From Saccoglossus kowalevskii (taxonomy: Eukaryota > Hemichordata > Enteropneusta > Harrimaniidae), in the NCBI RefSeq assembly GCF_000003605.2, contig NW_003144470.1, positions 1-22,449 of the forward strand: a DNA stretch of 22,449 nt. The letters are read 5' to 3'. Shown piece after piece: positions 1-8,860 of this stretch. The position numbers were made by a program, and so were the translations under genes. Below the pieces are notes generated by a model, which saw only the letters and a list, made by a program, of their open reading frames with translations, searched no databases and was not told the DNA's origin. The stretch's first letter is position 1; each line of letters begins with the position of its first letter.

Positions 1-917
1 TCATGCTTGTGTGTTCACCTACATTCACTTACATGAGACCATACACCGGCCCCAAGAAACACGTTCAAGACCGAAAAGAGAATATACTAGTATTTTAACA
101 CACGTCAAAATATTCACATCTCGTATTTCTTGCATTCGAGCTTGCTATATGTTGCAGCAATTTAACAATGTATACGCTATTTTACCTGCGATATTATGAG
201 TACAATTCCCTGTAATGTGTTCAAACGCACCAGTGTATAGTGAGACACAGTCCGTCTAACCCCAGTCTTGAAATGAATATTGTTTAAAGTGCCAATCAGC
301 TGGCCCAGGGACAACGCTCGTAATAGAAATTCGCGAAGCGTGGTGACTTTGTCGGTCGTAGTTGTTTGGTCAAGATTTTAATGTTTGTTACAAGAATAAC
401 ACCTATTTTACGAATGAGTTTCATTTATTTTCACATTTGACAGTACATATCGCTATTCTGCGTAATGTGTCTCCCTGTGGAACTATGAGCTATTTCGTTC
501 GTTCTAACACGTCGTGAAGTTGCGTCTTCCAACGCAATGTTTCTGACCATGTTATTGATTCTGTTTATAATGTACCTGTTGTTTGTGAATGGTTGTGTAT
601 TCTGAAAACACAAGAGATTATGCCTTGATATTTTTTGATTTTGACATGTATGGGGGAAGGTGGTCAAACCCTGCCAGTATAAGCTGTGACAAAACTAACG
701 AGATTAAACTATGAGTATATTGGATCGACTTGTCGGACATGGGTCTTAATATTTCATTCACCATCCAACTTTGTTTTCAAGTTGAAATGTCAGGTTTAAT
801 TGCATTTTCTGTCTACTTTTTGGACGACGATGATGGTGGTGGAATGTCAAAGTTGTCATTAAGGCTTCTCAAAATGTCACCTCTGAATGATTAGTCAGAA
901 ATGTTGAACCTGAACTG

Positions 918-927
918 TAGAGGGCGC
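918..927 (+). promoter_or_regulatory. CTCF-core-like motif TAGAGGGCGC
   Basis: The 10-mer TAGAGGGCGC fits the core of the bilaterian CTCF consensus (TAG-R-K-GGC-R). The 9-base core TAGAGGGCG recurs at 4457-4465 (minus) and 6492-6500 (plus). About 0.2 copies of that 9-mer would be expected by chance in this window. Binding is inferred from the motif only; a shared repeat family could also explain the copies. Confidence 0.3.
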
Positions 928-1096
928 TCTATTGACTAATTTCTTGTAGTCACACTGTAAAATTACTGAATTTGACTGCCAAATCAGAAAAAAACAAACA
1001 GGTGAGTGGTTCATGAATATATTCATGTCATCCCCAATTTTATTAAGAAAACCAATTTATTAAATATTTTCAACCCTTCCTTATGTATGTATGTGT

Positions 1097-1110
1097 GTTG
1101 CCTTGGCAAC
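1097..1110. promoter_or_regulatory. RFX X-box, perfect inverted repeat
   Basis: GTTGCCTTGGCAAC is a perfect palindromic match to the X-box bound by RFX factors (GTTGCC-N2-GGCAAC). RFX proteins control ciliary and some immune genes in animals, usually from within a few hundred bases of the start site. No convincing gene start is visible nearby on either strand, so the target is unknown or the site is fortuitous. Confidence 0.5.
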
Positions 1111-2159
1111 TGATAGTATGGTCACAACTTTGAGCCCAGCAATGCCTGCTTAATGCCCCATACAAAACAAGAACCCTCTAAGATATAAAAAGAAATAAAC
1201 AGAGGGGAATTAACTTTATCACACTATACCAAATGGTGGACATTGCATTTTTTATCTTATATTCTCCGTATTATTAGCAAGTAATAATAAATTGATATTT
1301 GATCTAAGGTGTAATGTTTTTTTTCTTTCTTTTTTGGGGTATCTGTAAGAACAATATTTGTAAATAAACTGGCTGTTGTCTGAGAATGTATTAGTATTTA
1401 TTATAATTCTCTTACCACATAGGAATAAGGTTTTTGCTTTAATACTAGACATGTGCCTAGAAGTAAAATTGCTGTAGAGGTAGTCAGGAAATAAAATTTA
1501 CACCGATTATTTTCATAGAACAATTGTTTTAAGCCAAATAATATTGTACTGTGTCTGGTTTTAGCACATACATACCCGGTATCTTAGAAAACAAGAATGT
1601 GCAGCACACGTGCAACTATAGATATCAATTTCATATAACCTTAGTTATACTTCTCTATTCAATTCACATCTTAGGATGGCGACAAAAAAGCTATGTCAAC
1701 ACTAATAATGTTCCATCCTCTACTATTCCACCGATGGGCAATGGTTTCGGCCAGCATTTGCCACCCGGAAGTATTGGCCAGATGTGTGTTTCATATCTTA
1801 GATTGCGTCATTGCAGTTATATACTAGTAACTAGTAAGCAAGCACACAGCTCCTAAGCATGGGCTAGAGGTTGAAATATTCATAATTTCATTTCGCCATT
1901 CCCAACATGACACTTAACACGAGCACATTCTGGACATTATTCTTAAGAGAAAAGAAAACGGTCTGGCGACGAGACTGCACTACTTCCTGTTACTCTGCAA
2001 TCTAAACTTTCTTGACACATGGAACCGGAACAGCCACGGGTGACGCTGTAACCAATCAAAATCTATTACGCTCGTGCAGACTACTGTGTAAAGGCTAGAA
2101 ACACTTGTTTAGCAATTGGGTCTATCCGATATGCAAACAAGCCCGTAGCGTGAATATTG

Positions 2160-2350
2160 TGAGCATTGCGTATTTCTTATTATTTAGTTTATAATAGTAT
2201 GTTGCAAGTATGGCCCAGTTATATCATTTACTTATAAATCTATTTTAAAAGTATTGCGTATTCATATTTATTTACCAATAACTTGTACGTCAGAAGTATG
2301 GCGTATTTGAATTTAATTACTAATAACCCAGACGTTGCAATTACGGCTTA
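2160..2350. repeat. degenerate AT-rich repeats with GCGTATT core
   Basis: Related segments containing ATTGCGTATT or ATGGCGTATT, followed by TTATT-rich sequence and a GTNNG(T/C)A motif, recur two to three times at roughly 60-100 base spacing. Divergence is high, and no termini or coding potential were found. Confidence 0.3.
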
Positions 2351-2465
2351 ATCATATTATTTACTTCTGGTGGAAAATAGTTGCCGAAATGGCTGCTAGA
2401 CTGTAACTAATCAGAATAATTACATTTTATCGAAACTGAGTGGCTCAGTCCATTCTATTGATACG

Positions 2466-2504
2466 AGTGAAAGTGAAAATTGCCATAGTAAGGGCTCTTT
2501 CACT
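2466..2504. promoter_or_regulatory. IRF/ISRE-like element with opposed half-site
   Basis: AGTGAAAGTGAAAA (2466-2479) contains GAAAGTGAAA, an exact match to the two-GAAA core (GAAANNGAAA) bound by interferon regulatory factors. A second copy of AGTGAAAG lies in inverted orientation at 2497-2504 (CTTTCACT). The element sits about 110-170 bases upstream of the candidate starts (2577, 2640) of the small secreted peptide gene, where a proximal enhancer would be expected. Function is inferred from the motif. Confidence 0.4.
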
Positions 2505-2576
2505 ATGAAAAAATGGAAGAAAAAACAAACGGGCTAGTTTTCTCTGCAAGGAAACAAAACTGCTTAGAGGAAAACA

Positions 2577-3479
2577 ATGGTCTGTCAAACTTTGTATCTA
2601 ATCCGCTCGTTATACAGAGATAAATATGAATACTTAAAAATGAAACTGAAACTATTATTAATGGGATTAACTGTACTAGAAATTATAGCCTACATTGCAC
2701 ATTGTGAAAAAGGTGATGATGTCCCTGTCTTGTAATATTTCTAAGTTTACCGTTCGTCGCTATTCGTGCTTGCAAATACAATTTCACTTCACAGTGATAA
2801 TAATACAGTATTTCTCTAAAATTTCGGTCAAAAATTGAATTTCCGTGCATGTAGTATCTGTCACATTTACCATAGAGAGGGAATCGTACATTTCTATTTT
2901 ACAGGAAGGGGGTCGTACATTAATCATAGCTTGCAGAACAAATGTTTGTACTGCCTCCACTGACCTTTCCAGCTTACACACTTAGTACATTCTGTATCGA
3001 TCACAACAGCCGATTATTTACAAATAAGCTATATATAAATTTCATCCAAGCCTTTCGATAACAAAATAGAACAGTGCTAGCTTGATTTATTTTACAAATA
3101 CTCATTGAGGTAGCATCCTGATGAAATGTGTTTATTTACAATAATTCATCTATGTTTGAATAAAAGGTTTCATGTTTTTAAATTATTGTCAATGATATAG
3201 ACACAATTCAATTTTAAATACCGTGTCCATAATTAAATAGACCATAATTAAATGTTGGGCATGATTCAGCTGAATATCACTATGAAATTATATAAGAGAA
3301 ATAGAGTACCATCTGTCAAAATTAACAATTTATTTTCATTCTTTGTTATTGGCATAGACATTCGGGAAGAATGCAGTGCCCTCTGCGGTGGGAGGTTACT
3401 TGTTTTCAGCGGTTCTCAGGAATGCGGGGAATTGTCCAGCCTGGACGCGATGGTCAGAGGCCACTGCTGGGTCAGATGA
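2577..3479 (+). CDS. candidate small secreted cysteine-rich peptide, two exons
   Basis: I do not recognise this protein. Exon 1 runs to 2712 and ends AAG|GTGATG. Exon 2 is 3358-3479, after the acceptor TTATTTTCATTCTTTGTTATTGGCATAG, and stops at TGA 3477-3479. Exon 1 ends in phase 1, and exon 2 in the joined frame stays open to the stop. From the ATG at 2640 the product is 64 residues: a hydrophobic leader (MKLKLLLMGLTVLEIIAYIA) and then about 44 residues with five cysteines, four of them in exon 2 (EEC, ALC, QEC, GHC). An in-frame ATG at 2577 in a good AnnATGG context would add 21 residues. A phase-1 intron just after the leader and AATAAA 31 bases past the stop fit a secreted-peptide gene. 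The donor lacks G at +5, and the odd cysteine count is unusual. A peptide hormone or an antimicrobial effector is possible; neither is shown. Confidence 0.45.
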
Positions 3480-3509
3480 CAATAGCATTTAAGTAGACCC
3501 TAGGTTTTA

Positions 3510-3515
3510 ATAAAG
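3510..3515 (+). terminator. poly(A) signal AATAAA
   Basis: Canonical AATAAA 31 bases after the TGA of the candidate cysteine-rich peptide, followed by a T-rich then A-rich stretch. It supports 3358-3530 as a 3' terminal exon. Confidence 0.5.
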
Positions 3516-3529
3516 CATTCTGGCTTTAT

Positions 3530-4660
3530 AAAAAAAGTAATTAGATTGTGATATTGCATTGAAAAGAAGGGATTACATTGCTCGTGATCCTAAAATCTTG
3601 TCATAGATGCATATTTATACCATGCATCGAAGATCAATTTACTTTGTGTTTAGCTTTCATATTTATATCTTTTGATTTCTGCATTTTTGTGTTTTCAAAA
3701 TTTAGAGACTTCTGAATGCATTGCGTCGGGTTCAGACTTCTAGGGCTTTTCCGTTCGATATGCCTAACGTAGCTGTTACCTTTTCTGGTGTTATTTCCAT
3801 TATATGATGTCTTGTTTTAAATGTACCGTCATTCCGATTTATACACATTATGCCCTATGTACGTAACTAGCCAGCTGACTAGTTGCCCTCACTATGTTTG
3901 TTTGTTCGTTTGTCTGCCACTTTTAAGAGCATTTCTCCAGTACTTACAATGTGCGAGTGTACACTATACAACACATGGCACACCATAAAACCACGCGCAC
4001 ACCGGTAATCAGAGTGTAGTACCGTTGCCACGAGCACACTGATCACAATATTTATTAACAAATCTGTGTAGTAACTACGTATACATAAACGAGGAAATTG
4101 AACACGAGTAATGATCGTACATAGAATAGTAAAAACTGCGATCCCTGTAAACACAACAGAAAACCCCGAATAATGACGGGACTAAAAACCTCTGCACCCG
4201 TCGCATGCTCGAAGGCACCGGAGAGAGGGTGGTGGGTTTCATCCCTATGTATGTAATGAATTGTACATCTACGAGTATGCTTACTGCAATAAACAAATAA
4301 TGCTGTTATTTAAACTTACTCTGCTTCATGAGCTACATCGTAAATAAAACTGAATTAAAGGAGTGTGGTACACAAAGCTGCTAAATGCTACGTGGCAACA
4401 CGTATTCTGACGAAACGCCGTCAAATTATACACAAGCCATCGCGGTATGCGGGAAGCGCCCTCTAGGGGTCATGTAAACATCCATTTCCTGCTATACTGC
4501 GTAACGAAGGAAATGTCTTATTCTGAATATTTCTGTCATCGTTTATTTAATAAACGGCGAGCCAGCTACGTTTTATGTGATCACCTCGGCAACTGTATTG
4601 GATGTTGGGGTTTTGTATATAGTTTATAATTTCAAGTTGTTTATTCACATCGTTATCCTC
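3530..4660. other. no gene seen
   Basis: AT-rich sequence with overlapping short frames on both strands and no recognisable domain. A 60-codon plus frame at 4447-4629 is unsupported by splice or promoter context. The only motif noted is the CTCF-core-like site at 4456-4469 (minus). Confidence 0.5.
4456..4469 (-). promoter_or_regulatory. CTCF-like site CCCCTAGAGGGCGC
   Basis: On the minus strand this reads CCCCTAGAGGGCGC, the best of the three TAGAGGGCG copies. It matches the CTCF consensus CCASTAGRKGGCR at all but about one position. Motif-only evidence. Confidence 0.35.
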
Positions 4661-4662
4661 GC

Positions 4663-4674
4663 GGGGGGGGGGGG
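4663..4674 (+). repeat. G12 homopolymer
   Basis: Uninterrupted run of twelve G in otherwise AT-rich sequence. It is prone to length polymorphism and could form a quadruplex. Confidence 0.9.
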
Positions 4675-4745
4675 TCTCTCAATAAAATATGGTACGCAAG
4701 CTGCAGTAAAAAAAACGCATAAAAGGGGTGTTATTTAGTTATTTG

Positions 4746-4759
4746 ACGCGTATACGCGT
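4746..4759. repeat. 14-bp perfect palindrome ACGCGTATACGCGT
   Basis: Self-complementary 14-mer containing two ACGCGT boxes and four CpG dinucleotides. No gene assignment is possible. Confidence 0.7.
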
Positions 4760-4970
4760 GTACCGGATGTAACTTAGAATATAGTAATAAAGTGTGAAAA
4801 AAGGAATCTCATGAATTCATGTTACCTCAACTTGGAAACAGTATGATTTTAGTGTGCATATAGGGTGTCTATTTTAAGAAAAGGGGTATAATTTCACAAA
4901 AAACAAGTTCGTGTTTAAAGGCTTTTTTTGAAAAGCTATACTTCAGCATGGGTACCAGGTCTGACTCGGA

Positions 4971-4993
4971 CCCCCCCCCGTTTTGGCGGGGGG
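4971..4993. repeat. C9/G6 hairpin
   Basis: A run of nine C, then GTTTTGG, then CGGGGGG, able to fold as a very GC-rich stem-loop. It lies about 80 bases before the GC-rich foldback at 5071-5180. Confidence 0.75.
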
Positions 4994-5070
4994 TGTTATC
5001 CCTCTATCACTATATTATTGTCTCAAATCTAATCAAGTCAAGTTGGCGGCGGAAGGCGCTACTATTCTTC

Positions 5071-5180
5071 ATGGACTGCATACGGCTTTTGCGGCCCGAG
5101 GTTGTGCAGCGGAAGCGCCCGAACTTGCGAGGGCGCGTAAGCCGTACGACATAGGGCAGCAAAAGCCGTATCCAGTCCAT
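5071..5180. mobile_element. GC-rich foldback (possible MITE or structured element)
   Basis: Arms 5071-5097 and 5154-5180 are inverted repeats matching at 25 of 27 positions (arm begins ATGGACTGCATACGGCTTTT). The 56-base loop holds a second perfect stem, GCGCCC (5115-5120) with GGGCGC (5131-5136). GC content is much higher than the surroundings. No target-site duplication is obvious: the arms are flanked by CTTC on the left and AAAGG on the right. It could be a foldback transposon remnant or a structured RNA gene. A coding reading through it is not supported. Confidence 0.5.
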
Positions 5181-5199
5181 AAAGGTTTTATCATATACC

Positions 5200-5700
5200 T
5201 TATATGAAAAAAAGTCTTTACTTATGTTATTTTTCGCTCGTCTGGCCCAAAAGAAAACCTATTCCATTTAATCTGGGTTTCGATACGGGCATTTTTACTG
5301 GCGCGGTTTATACGATTCTAAACGACGCAAACGCGTCACAACTCTCACACAATGCCACCAAACAAACGAATATATCCACAAATCACGTTTTAATGAAACA
5401 GCAAATGAAAGTAAATTTATAACAATATTTTAACGGCAATAAATACGAACTCATTATATAGTTTCTTTCTTAAGAATGAACACTACACAGTCAAGCTAAA
5501 AAGTTGGTCATTTACTGACCGTCCGTCAACGGGCGTTTTCTTGCAGCTGATGTTGTAGTCGCAGGTAGACACACATTGTTTTCACAGTTGTTAAAAACTG
5601 TAGTCGGTGAACGAGAAACAATTGCTTGACAAGAAGCACTTTGGTTTACAGTTCCAGATTCGGGCGTATCTCAACTAAGAAATACGCCGATGATCTTCCG
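5200..5700. other. no gene seen
   Basis: Short frames only, with no motif or splice pattern that stands out. It separates the foldback from the recombinase relic. Confidence 0.5.
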
Positions 5701-5718
5701 TGGAGACAGTCGTCGCAG

Positions 5719-5937
5719 TCAGCTGGCATCGGTATTGTTGGGTGTATCCAGCGACATAGATGCCAACTGACTGTGAGTATTGGAGTGCTGTAAACTTGAC
5801 ACGTATTTGTGACCAGTTATCTTTATGATTGGTTGTGGTGGAATTCCGGCTTTCGTCAGGGTAATAATGAGTCCATCAGTCCAACTGGTCTTTCGGACGG
5901 GTATATTTCCCATCCACTGAATTATATCGCCAGCCAT
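5719..5937 (-). pseudogene. Crypton-like tyrosine recombinase, C-terminal fragment, inactive
   Basis: The 72-residue frame resembles the end of the catalytic domain of Crypton-type tyrosine recombinases and their host-derived relatives. VRKTS (residues 14-18) matches the S-x-RKT box carrying the first catalytic arginine. AGIPPQPIIKITGHK (30-44) matches the AG(I/V)PP..I...TGHK box with the catalytic His-Lys. A serine-leucine pair (48-49) and a Gln/Ser-rich tail follow. The nucleophilic tyrosine expected near residue 52 is serine (TCC; TAC would be one change away). The usual N-H before the RKT box is altered, and the N-terminal domains are missing. These points indicate a decayed transposon copy. 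Upstream frames (5940-6100) may hold frameshifted remains. The family call rests on remembered motif patterns, not a search. Confidence 0.55.
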
Positions 5938-5949
5938 TATCGAAGCGCA

Positions 5950-7540
5950 GACTCAAATTACGTGCGTTGTTTGTAAACAGAAAGTAGTTCCAGGAAATAG
6001 ACGCGTTTTCCAAATATGGAAAACGGGGCCCGGGCGTGGTATGGAAAATTATTGCACGGCTCGCGCATTGGGATTCCCATAGCGTTACGAGACCGGGCAA
6101 TACGAGGTATATGATAAATACAGTTTAGTTTAGCTTAGAGAAAACGGCTGAAAAATGGGTATATGTGTGTTTGTGTACGTATGAAAACTAATATTTATTT
6201 ATTATTTGATTAGATTTAGTATGTGAAGATCATTTAAAACTGCAAATAACTTCGACCTGATTTTGGAATTAGGTTGAATCATGCCTTAACTTTATTTCTG
6301 AATATATGGTATTTCAGTGATCTTCAGTGGTTCATTTTCAGGAGTGTTCCTGTTTTCAACGTTTTAACTGAAGCACAATCAACGACAAAATCTGCGGCCA
6401 TCTATATTGTTAAATTTTAATAAGCAAATTGCTTTATCTTCGATGTCACCATTTTTGGGTCTTGTCATTCAGTTCATCCACACATTCGGTCTAGAGGGCG
6501 TACTTATTGCTCAATGGTTTGCGTATTTGTGGTATCAAAATGGTTGATGTTTACACGTACACCAACAGAAACAGTGTTTAGAGGGTGTATATAAAAAATT
6601 CCGATATTTTGTTATAACAGTGAAATTGTACATCCCTTCACATGGTGGGAAGATGAGTGTGTTGAAAACCAATTTAATTACAATTTTTTTCAGAAGGTGT
6701 TGATTGTCTGACCTTCGCAGTACAAAATACACTCGGAGGTCACACTGTGTACTGTGTGGAATACTCGAACATGACCCGAGGTGCAATCAGTACTGATATA
6801 GGATATTGCGTATTTGCGTTGCCAGTTACCAAAGAATCCATGCGTAGTGTAAATAGTTGTTAAAATAACACGCTACTAATACGGGGTATGCGTGTGAATT
6901 AACGGTCCAAAAGGATCCGTTCCAAACAGACCTTGCTCCGCAGACCCTTCAGAAAAAATCAAGAGACGGTGAGAAAAAATAGTTATTTTCTGTTATGGTC
7001 AGATTCGAACAGCATTTCCAGCAATACAGGATTATGTATGATTTTTAAAAAATGAATTAAACAGGATCCAAAAAACATGCTACAAACTCAGATTTCGTAT
7101 TTTCTCAGCAGAATTCCATTAAAAGCTAAATAAACAAACATATGGAAATTTCACGAACGAGGAAAGCATGGAGAAAGGTATCTGTTACAAGTGGCCTGAG
7201 TTATATTGCTTATTTTTTTAGTCATGCCGGTAATATCACGGGGGAATTTTCTTCTGGTCTGGGTTTCTTCAACACGTGTCAGAGGGAAATTCTCGTATGG
7301 TCTCTATGCACTTCTGCTTGAGGTACCGGACCGGGAAAGTCAATTAAGCTTTACAGTCAAATGGACGCACACAACGAAATACGTTTCAATAGATAATCCT
7401 TAGCCAGATCGAGAACGCCTCGGCGCAAACTGCCTCCTCGGGTTTCTGCCCAGCACTGACCAAGACTCTCTCGCCTCGTGGAGTTCTCTCTCTCTCTCTC
7501 CGTCTCCAAGGACTTAAAATGTTTATCACGTATCAAAATC
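5950..7540. other. no gene seen
   Basis: Beyond possible recombinase debris up to about 6100, frames are short and patternless. TAGAGGGCG at 6492-6500 is the third CTCF-core-like copy. Confidence 0.45.
7484..7500. repeat. TC microsatellite
   Basis: (TC)n tract of about eight units, read as GA repeats on the minus strand, within the leader predicted downstream of the heat-shock-type promoter. Confidence 0.85.
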
Positions 7541-7609
7541 TTAACCAATTACAAAGCAGCAGACATGGCAACAGTAACAGAAAGACTTCCCTGGCGGCGA
7601 TGATAACAT
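7541..7609 (-). CDS. cysteine-rich 22-codon ORF after the heat-shock-type promoter
   Basis: This is the first ATG (7607-7609) downstream of the predicted start at 7755, about 146 bases into the transcript. It encodes MLSSPPGKSFCYCCHVCCFV plus two residues, with five cysteines in an eight-residue cluster, then TAA. It may be a micropeptide, an upstream ORF, or chance. A GTAATT just before its end could act as a donor, in which case it would be the start of a longer coding exon. No downstream exon was identified. Confidence 0.2.
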   Translation of the reverse strand: MLSSPPGKSFCYCCHVCCFVIG

Positions 7610-7754
7610 ACGAACACGGAGCCAACAGATGAGGTTTCAACTGGTACTGGTATTATTATACTCTGCAAATATCAAGTACAATAACGCGGTAAAACTCCAC
7701 TACTCCAATAACTAGATACTTACACTCCAATACAATTCAACGAGATCTCCGATC

Positions 7755-7971
7755 TGAACTCAGTGCTGAACAACTCTCCTCTATATACCCCACTGTCTAT
7801 AAATAGACCATTACACTAGCATACATAATGAGTCTGGAACTTACTACCAATTTCTAGAATGTTCCATTACCTTCTATTGCCTCCTGCAGTGTTCTATTAC
7901 CTATTCAACCATTTTCTAAAAAAAAAATCTAGAATATTCCACCCAGACACAGTACGGTTCTAGAACATTCT
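7755..7971 (-). promoter_or_regulatory. heat-shock-type core promoter
   Basis: Reading on the minus strand: TTC-TA-GAA-CA-TTC (7958-7970) and TTC-TA-GAA-TG-TTC (7852-7864) as seen on plus are two perfect three-unit heat shock elements. A third at 7927-7939 has two perfect units and one imperfect unit. Downstream is GGGGTATATAGAGG (TATA at 7787-7781), then an initiator TTCAGAT with A at 7755, 32 bases from the TATA. This order matches classic hsp promoters bound by HSF1. A GTAAGT at about 7722 followed by TTTGCAG near 7666 could define a leader intron. No heat shock protein coding sequence is visible downstream, so the product is unknown. Confidence 0.55.
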
Positions 7972-7979
7972 CAGTGACA

Positions 7980-8816
7980 CGGAAGTGATAAATAAGTCGT
8001 ATGCGACAACTGCAAATACCCAACTGTCAGAAATAGCGGTCCGGATGGCGACGGTCATATCGTAATTAGTTCCAAATCACTGAGTCAAGTTCCGTCCAGG
8101 ACCTCGCATGAGCCTAAATGATGACAGATATAACACAGCCATTCACTCGTAATCAACTAAATAAGTCAGTCAACAGATACGCGAAAACTAATTCATGACA
8201 GTGACATCATTTAGGAAAGAACTTTTCCTGAATGGTCGACGTTCAAATCAATTTACATATGAAAAGAATTGTTTAAGCATGATGTCATGGAAAAAGTCCT
8301 CGAGGCGGATGTGTATTACTGTGCAGTGTTGTTTTATTCAAATGTATTAATGTTTAAATGCGAGCAATTACAATATTTAAAATAGCATCCATATCCATTA
8401 AAACATGCCATGTGCGCTAATTCAATAGTTAAAGCTATTTTGTTAGAGAAAACAGGTTGAAGTAGGGCCAAAACAGAAAATAAGTCCCAAAACATTTGGA
8501 ATTTGTCGCAAATATTTCATAACTACATTTGGTATAACTGGTCTAACACATCGATTACTGTTATGCAATCATACCGACAATGAGTTGTATACAGAAATAT
8601 AATCTAATATAAATTATCTAAAATATGCATAATATATATTATTATTGCTGCATGGCGAAATGAATATTAATTAGAATCTATCTGTTGATAATAATGTCAT
8701 TTTACAACTTAGTTGTGCAATTCCATTACCGCATACAGAATACTACGGATTTTGAATAATGAAAATTGTTAAAACTCGATTTCATGACAAAAAATCATGT
8801 GTTATTTCGTTGTAAG
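7980..8816. other. no gene seen
   Basis: AT-rich spacer between the heat-shock-type promoter and the 3' end of the minus-strand secreted protein gene. TTTATT near 8333 could be a distal AATAAA for that gene. Confidence 0.5.
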
Positions 8817-8860
8817 CATGGTCTTTAATATGTTCTATCATGGTCTCTAACATGTTCTAT
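8817..8860. repeat. 22-bp tandem duplication spanning a stop codon
   Basis: Units 8817-8838 and 8839-8860 match at 20 of 22 positions. The second unit contains the last codons and the TAG stop of the six-cysteine gene; the first contains its candidate ATTAAA poly(A) signal. Confidence 0.85.
8823..8828 (-). terminator. candidate poly(A) signal ATTAAA
   Basis: On the minus strand ATTAAA lies about 19 bases beyond the TAG of the six-cysteine gene. It is the common variant of AATAAA. Confidence 0.3.

Larger units (their letters stand above)
1..2465. other. gene-poor 5' flank
   Basis: No gene can be supported here. Open frames on both strands are short, AT-driven and lack family motifs. Items seen are an RFX-type X-box, a CTCF-core-like 10-mer at 918-927, isolated splice-like signals (for example CAG|GTGAGT after 1001) and degenerate AT-rich repeats near 2160-2350. 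Confidence 0.6.

Noticed and set aside
34..143. Minus-strand 36-residue frame near the left edge with a GTAAGT donor
   Set aside because: It is short, without family resemblance, and the window edge removes the context needed to judge it.
950..1001. 52-base possible plus-strand exon between TTTCTTGTAG and CAG|GTGAGT
   Set aside because: Splice signals are good, but two frames are open, no neighbouring exon fits, and so short a segment can arise by chance.
1551..1856. 101-codon plus-strand frame with an acceptor-like CTTAG at its centre
   Set aside because: It starts at a non-ATG codon, has no recognisable domain, and no matching donor or partner exon was found.
4447..4629. 60-codon plus frame starting with ATG
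   Set aside because: No promoter, splice or homology support; its start overlaps the CTCF-like motif.
4948..5207. Overlapping plus frames over the GC-rich foldback
   Set aside because: They are explained by the high GC content and inverted repeat; the residues show no domain.
7357..7548. Minus frame with an Arg/Glu repeat downstream of the heat-shock-type promoter
   Set aside because: It opens at TTG with no ATG, and the ER repeats come from the TC microsatellite.
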